Part shown: positions 7,161-7,539 of the stretch, piece by piece | Layout: each line of letters opens with the position of its first letter | How positions within the stretch are numbered: the first letter of the stretch is position 1 | Origin: an uncultured Eubacterium sp. | GTDB taxonomy: Bacteria; Bacillota; Clostridia; Oscillospirales; Acutalibacteraceae | Assembly (NCBI GenBank): GCA_905233805.1 | Contig: CAJOER010000122.1 | Span: forward strand, 1-7,539 | DNA length: 7,539 nucleotides | Direction: 5' to 3' | Position numbers and translations under genes: made by a program | Notes under the pieces: model-generated | What the model was told of the DNA's origin: nothing | Database searches by the model: none | Seen by the model: only the letters and a program-made list of their open reading frames with translations

Positions 7161-7539
7161 AGTGTTCCTTTCCGCCTGACAGTTGTCAGGTCTTTTCATT
7201 TTACATCGACTGACATCAAAGTCTTCGTCAGTATCGTTGTTCTGATTTGTGTTTTGCAGTTGCTGCTGATAGCGTTGCTGCTGTATTGCACGGCGGAGAG
7301 CGAAGTCAATAATGCCTGCGCCGATGTTGAGTAACGCTTCTGCGTTTTCGGCTGCCCTGCGGCTGTCTTCTTCGTCCTTTTCTACCTTCGTGTATTCACT
7401 TCCTGCAGAACGCTCGCCGTGAGCAATGCGTTTCTGCTGCTCCTTGGAAAGTTCCTTGCTGTCCGTCTGCTGCCGCTTTTGCGCGTTGATTTCGTTGATG
7501 CGGTCAGCCGCCTTGCTGTTAAAAAGCGAAGCAATGGAT
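7161..7539 (-). CDS. Gln-rich element protein, C-terminal part (5' end outside window), possibly mobilization related
   Basis: A minus-strand frame is open from the window edge (7538) through 7161 and continues in the tnpW frame to the stop at 6987, so its real end is uncertain. Visible residues are highly charged and helical: an Asn/Lys/Gln-rich helix (INEINAQKRQQ, KELSKEQQKRIAHGERSAG), a second acidic helix (VEKDEEDSRRAAENAEALL), a short hydrophobic patch (NIGAGIIDFAL), then a Gln-rich stretch (RRAIQQQRYQQQLQ) and an acidic end (DTDEDFDVSRCK, ending at 7200). This looks like the coiled-coil tail of a relaxase or mobilization protein, which is the usual neighbour upstream of tnpW, but no catalytic domain is in view. 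Function is inference from position only. Coding is supported by about 110 codons of sensible composition. Confidence 0.55.
7175..7190. repeat. 16-bp palindrome just upstream of the tnpW ribosome binding site
   Basis: CCTGACAGTTGTCAGG: 7-bp arms (7175-7181 and 7184-7190) around two central bases. In RNA it would fold as a 6-bp stem with a 4-base loop, four bases before the AAAGGA that serves tnpW. It could be an operator for a dimeric regulator, a translation-modulating hairpin, or the remnant of a terminator; it has no T-tract on the minus strand. Confidence 0.6.

Larger units (their letters stand above)
5149..7539. mobile_element. One end of an integrative/mobilizable element (Tn4451/Tn5397-like)
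   Basis: Three minus-strand genes in a row (a Gln-rich element protein, a TnpW-like protein, a large serine recombinase) match the order at the end of TnpX/TndX-type transposons of Firmicutes, where the recombinase lies outermost. Codon use changes from the chromosomal genes to the left. The left boundary is only approximate: it must lie after the 208-residue gene (5148) and before or at the recombinase terminator (5211-5240). The other end is outside the window, so the duplicated core of the attachment site cannot be identified. Cargo and transfer genes would lie to the right. Confidence 0.7.

Noticed and set aside
7140..7334. 64-residue plus-strand open frame with a hydrophobic stretch
   Set aside because: The minus strand has a longer open frame with a sensible charged composition and the TnpW motif. 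The hydrophobic run is the antisense of Gln codons.

Overview
The window looks like a chromosomal segment of an uncultured Clostridia bacterium, probably a gut Oscillospirales/Ruminococcaceae relative, whose right-hand third is one end of an integrated mobile element. The placement rests on threonyl-tRNA synthetase sequence character, strong AT-rich TTGAAA/TATAAT promoters, AGGAGG-type ribosome binding sites, a DUF3048 protein with a long Glu/Ala/Pro-rich cytoplasmic tail, and a TndX/TnpX-type recombinase. It is inference from protein character, not from a database search.

Left part (3-2880, + strand): the C-terminal two thirds of threonyl-tRNA synthetase (thrS), entering from outside the window. 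A 70-bp gap carries a good extended -10 promoter. It is followed by an aldehyde dehydrogenase of the CoA-acylating methylmalonate-semialdehyde dehydrogenase (MmsA/IolA) type, with unusual residues around its active site and an apparent internal shortening just after the catalytic cysteine. A strong bidirectional hairpin terminator closes this convergent block.

Middle part (2890-5148): a minus-strand gene for a single-pass membrane protein with an extracytoplasmic DUF3048 (YerB-like) domain. As given it is broken by a -1 frameshift at a run of four G (3886-3889), exactly between the membrane anchor and the DUF3048 domain. A divergent promoter region separates it from a plus-strand gene for an unrecognised 208-residue protein with a faint actin/MreB-like flavour.

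Right part (about 5150-7539, minus strand): the end of an integrative element of the Tn4451/Tn5397 type. A large serine recombinase (547 aa) lies outermost, with a small TnpW-like protein upstream of it and the C-terminal part of a Gln-rich element protein running off the window. The reading frame of that upstream protein continues without a stop into tnpW. The element boundary probably lies between 5149 and about 5210, but with only one end present the attachment core cannot be fixed.

No tRNA, rRNA, CRISPR array or convincing riboswitch was seen. Most of the window is ordinary. The points worth checking are the frameshifted DUF3048 gene, the mob-tnpW frame fusion with its 16-bp palindrome, and the odd aldehyde dehydrogenase active-site region.
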